DNA from: Oscillospiraceae bacterium
GTDB lineage: Bacteria > Bacillota > Clostridia > Oscillospirales > Oscillospiraceae
DNA: 6,033 nucleotides
Reading direction: 5' to 3'
NCBI GenBank assembly: GCA_017539635.1
Contig: JAFYCQ010000016.1
Location: 1 to 6,033 of the forward strand
Shown piece after piece: positions 5,176 through 6,033 of the stretch (within the stretch, counting starts at the first letter, position 1; every line of letters begins with the position of its first letter). The notes below the pieces were generated by a model that was given only the letters and a program-made list of their open reading frames with translations, made no database searches and was not told where the DNA came from. Made by a program: the position numbers and the translations under genes.

Positions 5176-6033
5176 TCAAATTTTATCCTTGACCAGCCGC
5201 GCAAATCTGGGAAGTCCGTCCTCAGTGGGTCTGTCCAGCTCGCCGGCTATGAGGGGCAGGGCGTAGTCGTAGAACTTCTCGTTCAGCCCGTTGCCGTTCC
5301 TGTTGATCCATTCAAGAGGCAGGAGCTTTTCGGTATTGGCGGCCTCGCTGAGGTTTACGGGGATGGTGGTGCACCTGTACTCGGGGCTGGAGGGGTCGCG
5401 GCGCAGGCCCACCATTATGCCGGTCTCGCCGTTCAGCGCTCTTCTCACGGCGTCGCGGCCGACCATGATGCCCTCCTCCACGTCGGTCTTGGAGGCCAGG
5501 TGGGAGGCACAGCGCTGGAGAAGGTTGAACTCGATGTCTCTGACCTTGACGCCCAGCTGCTGCTTCAGCATGGAGGCCAGTCTTGCCGCCAGTCCGCCGA
5601 ACTGGGCATGGCCGAAGCCGTCGGTGGCCGAGGCCACCGCCTCGGATACGAAGGTGCCGTCGGCGTAGTGGATGCCCTCGGAAACGGCGATAATGGCGCT
5701 GCCTCTCTCTGCCTTTACCTTCGCCACGTCGTTTACAAACTGCTCAAGGCGGAAATCCACCTCCGGCAGGTAAACCAGGTCGGGGCCGCAGCCCGTAAGG
5801 GTGGCGAGGGTGGAGGCGGCGGTGAGCCAGCCGGCGTGGCGGCCCATTATTTCAAGAATGACGATGGTGCCGTAGTCATAGACCATGGAGTCCTTCCATA
5901 CCTCCGCGGTGGAGGTTGCTATGTACTTGGCGGCGCTGCCGTAGCCAGGGCAGTGATCGGTGCCGTAAAGGTCGTTGTCGATGGTCTTGGGGACGCCGAT
6001 AACGCGGCACTCCCAGCCCACGTCCTTCATGTA
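5176..6033 (-). CDS. pfp: Phosphofructokinase, probably pyrophosphate-dependent (C-terminal part, 5' end outside window)
   Basis: This cytoplasmic glycolytic enzyme phosphorylates fructose 6-phosphate to fructose 1,6-bisphosphate. In the pyrophosphate-dependent members the reaction is reversible and uses PPi. The visible part is 285 residues, and the frame continues past the right edge (codon TAC at 6033-6031), so the first Met seen is not the start. Numbering from that Met, PKTIDND at 14-20 is the catalytic loop: Asp18 matches the catalytic Asp127 of E. coli PfkA, and Asp20 matches Asp129. Lys15 stands where ATP-dependent enzymes have Gly124, which is a recognised marker of PPi use. MGRHAG at 62-67 and SEG at 117-119 are the substrate-binding segments, and a QR pair follows in the later NLLQR segment. 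The other marker, the GGDD/GGNDS loop at E. coli position 104, lies outside the window. The stop is TGA at 5178-5176, followed by its own terminator. The family is certain; the phosphoryl donor is inferred. Confidence 0.92.
   Translation of the reverse strand, partial: YMKDVGWECRVIGVPKTIDNDLYGTDHCPGYGSAAKYIATSTAEVWKDSMVYDYGTIVILEIMGRHAGWLTAASTLATLTGCGPDLVYLPEVDFRLEQFVNDVAKVKAERGSAIIAVSEGIHYADGTFVSEAVASATDGFGHAQFGGLAARLASMLKQQLGVKVRDIEFNLLQRCASHLASKTDVEEGIMVGRDAVRRALNGETGIMVGLRRDPSSPEYRCTTIPVNLSEAANTEKLLPLEWINRNGNGLNEKFYDYALPLIAGELDRPTEDGLPRFARLVKDKI

Noticed and set aside
5291..5668. A 125-codon frame on the + strand opposite the phosphofructokinase gene
   Set aside because: It is antisense to conserved phosphofructokinase sequence and its composition is shadow-like.

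Overview
The window reads as chromosomal DNA of an anaerobic, fairly GC-rich Firmicute, most likely a gut clostridium of the Oscillospiraceae type. The evidence is strong AGGAGG-type ribosome binding sites, clostridial intrinsic terminators, a ferredoxin:NADP+ electron-bifurcating oxidoreductase (NfnAB), a phosphofructokinase with the pyrophosphate-type signature, and two acidic lipoproteins of a style common in uncultured gut Clostridia. The taxonomic placement is inference. No mobile element, CRISPR array, tRNA or rRNA was seen.

Layout. On the + strand, the 3' end of nfnA (entering from the left edge to 284) overlaps the start of nfnB (277-1668) by 8 bases. Together they encode the two subunits of NADH-dependent reduced ferredoxin:NADP+ oxidoreductase. 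A 12-bp perfect hairpin with A and T tracts on its two sides (about 1677-1717) ends this transcript. It is placed so that it also ends the leftward transcript arriving from the other side.

On the - strand, a two-gene operon runs from 5027 down to 1728. It encodes a 740-residue lipoprotein followed, after 9 bases, by a 355-residue lipoprotein. A promoter with a perfect TATAAT box and 17-base spacer lies at 5064-5092, upstream of the first gene. Both proteins have a lipobox, a proline-rich tether and a large acidic extracellular part. I could not assign either to a characterised function. Further right, also on the - strand, lies the 3' part of a phosphofructokinase gene (5176 to beyond the right edge), whose terminator hairpin (5109-5138) sits just upstream of the lipoprotein promoter.

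Functionally, nfnAB and the phosphofructokinase are core energy-metabolism genes of fermentative anaerobes: NADPH supply from NADH plus reduced ferredoxin, and reversible pyrophosphate-linked glycolysis. They are separate transcription units with no sign of joint control in this window. The lipoprotein pair is the only part that could be new biology. It looks like surface-anchored proteins with several domains that may bind ligand or calcium, and nothing in the flanking genes reveals its role. The intergenic stretches are short (59 and 148 bases) and are accounted for by terminators, promoter and ribosome binding sites.
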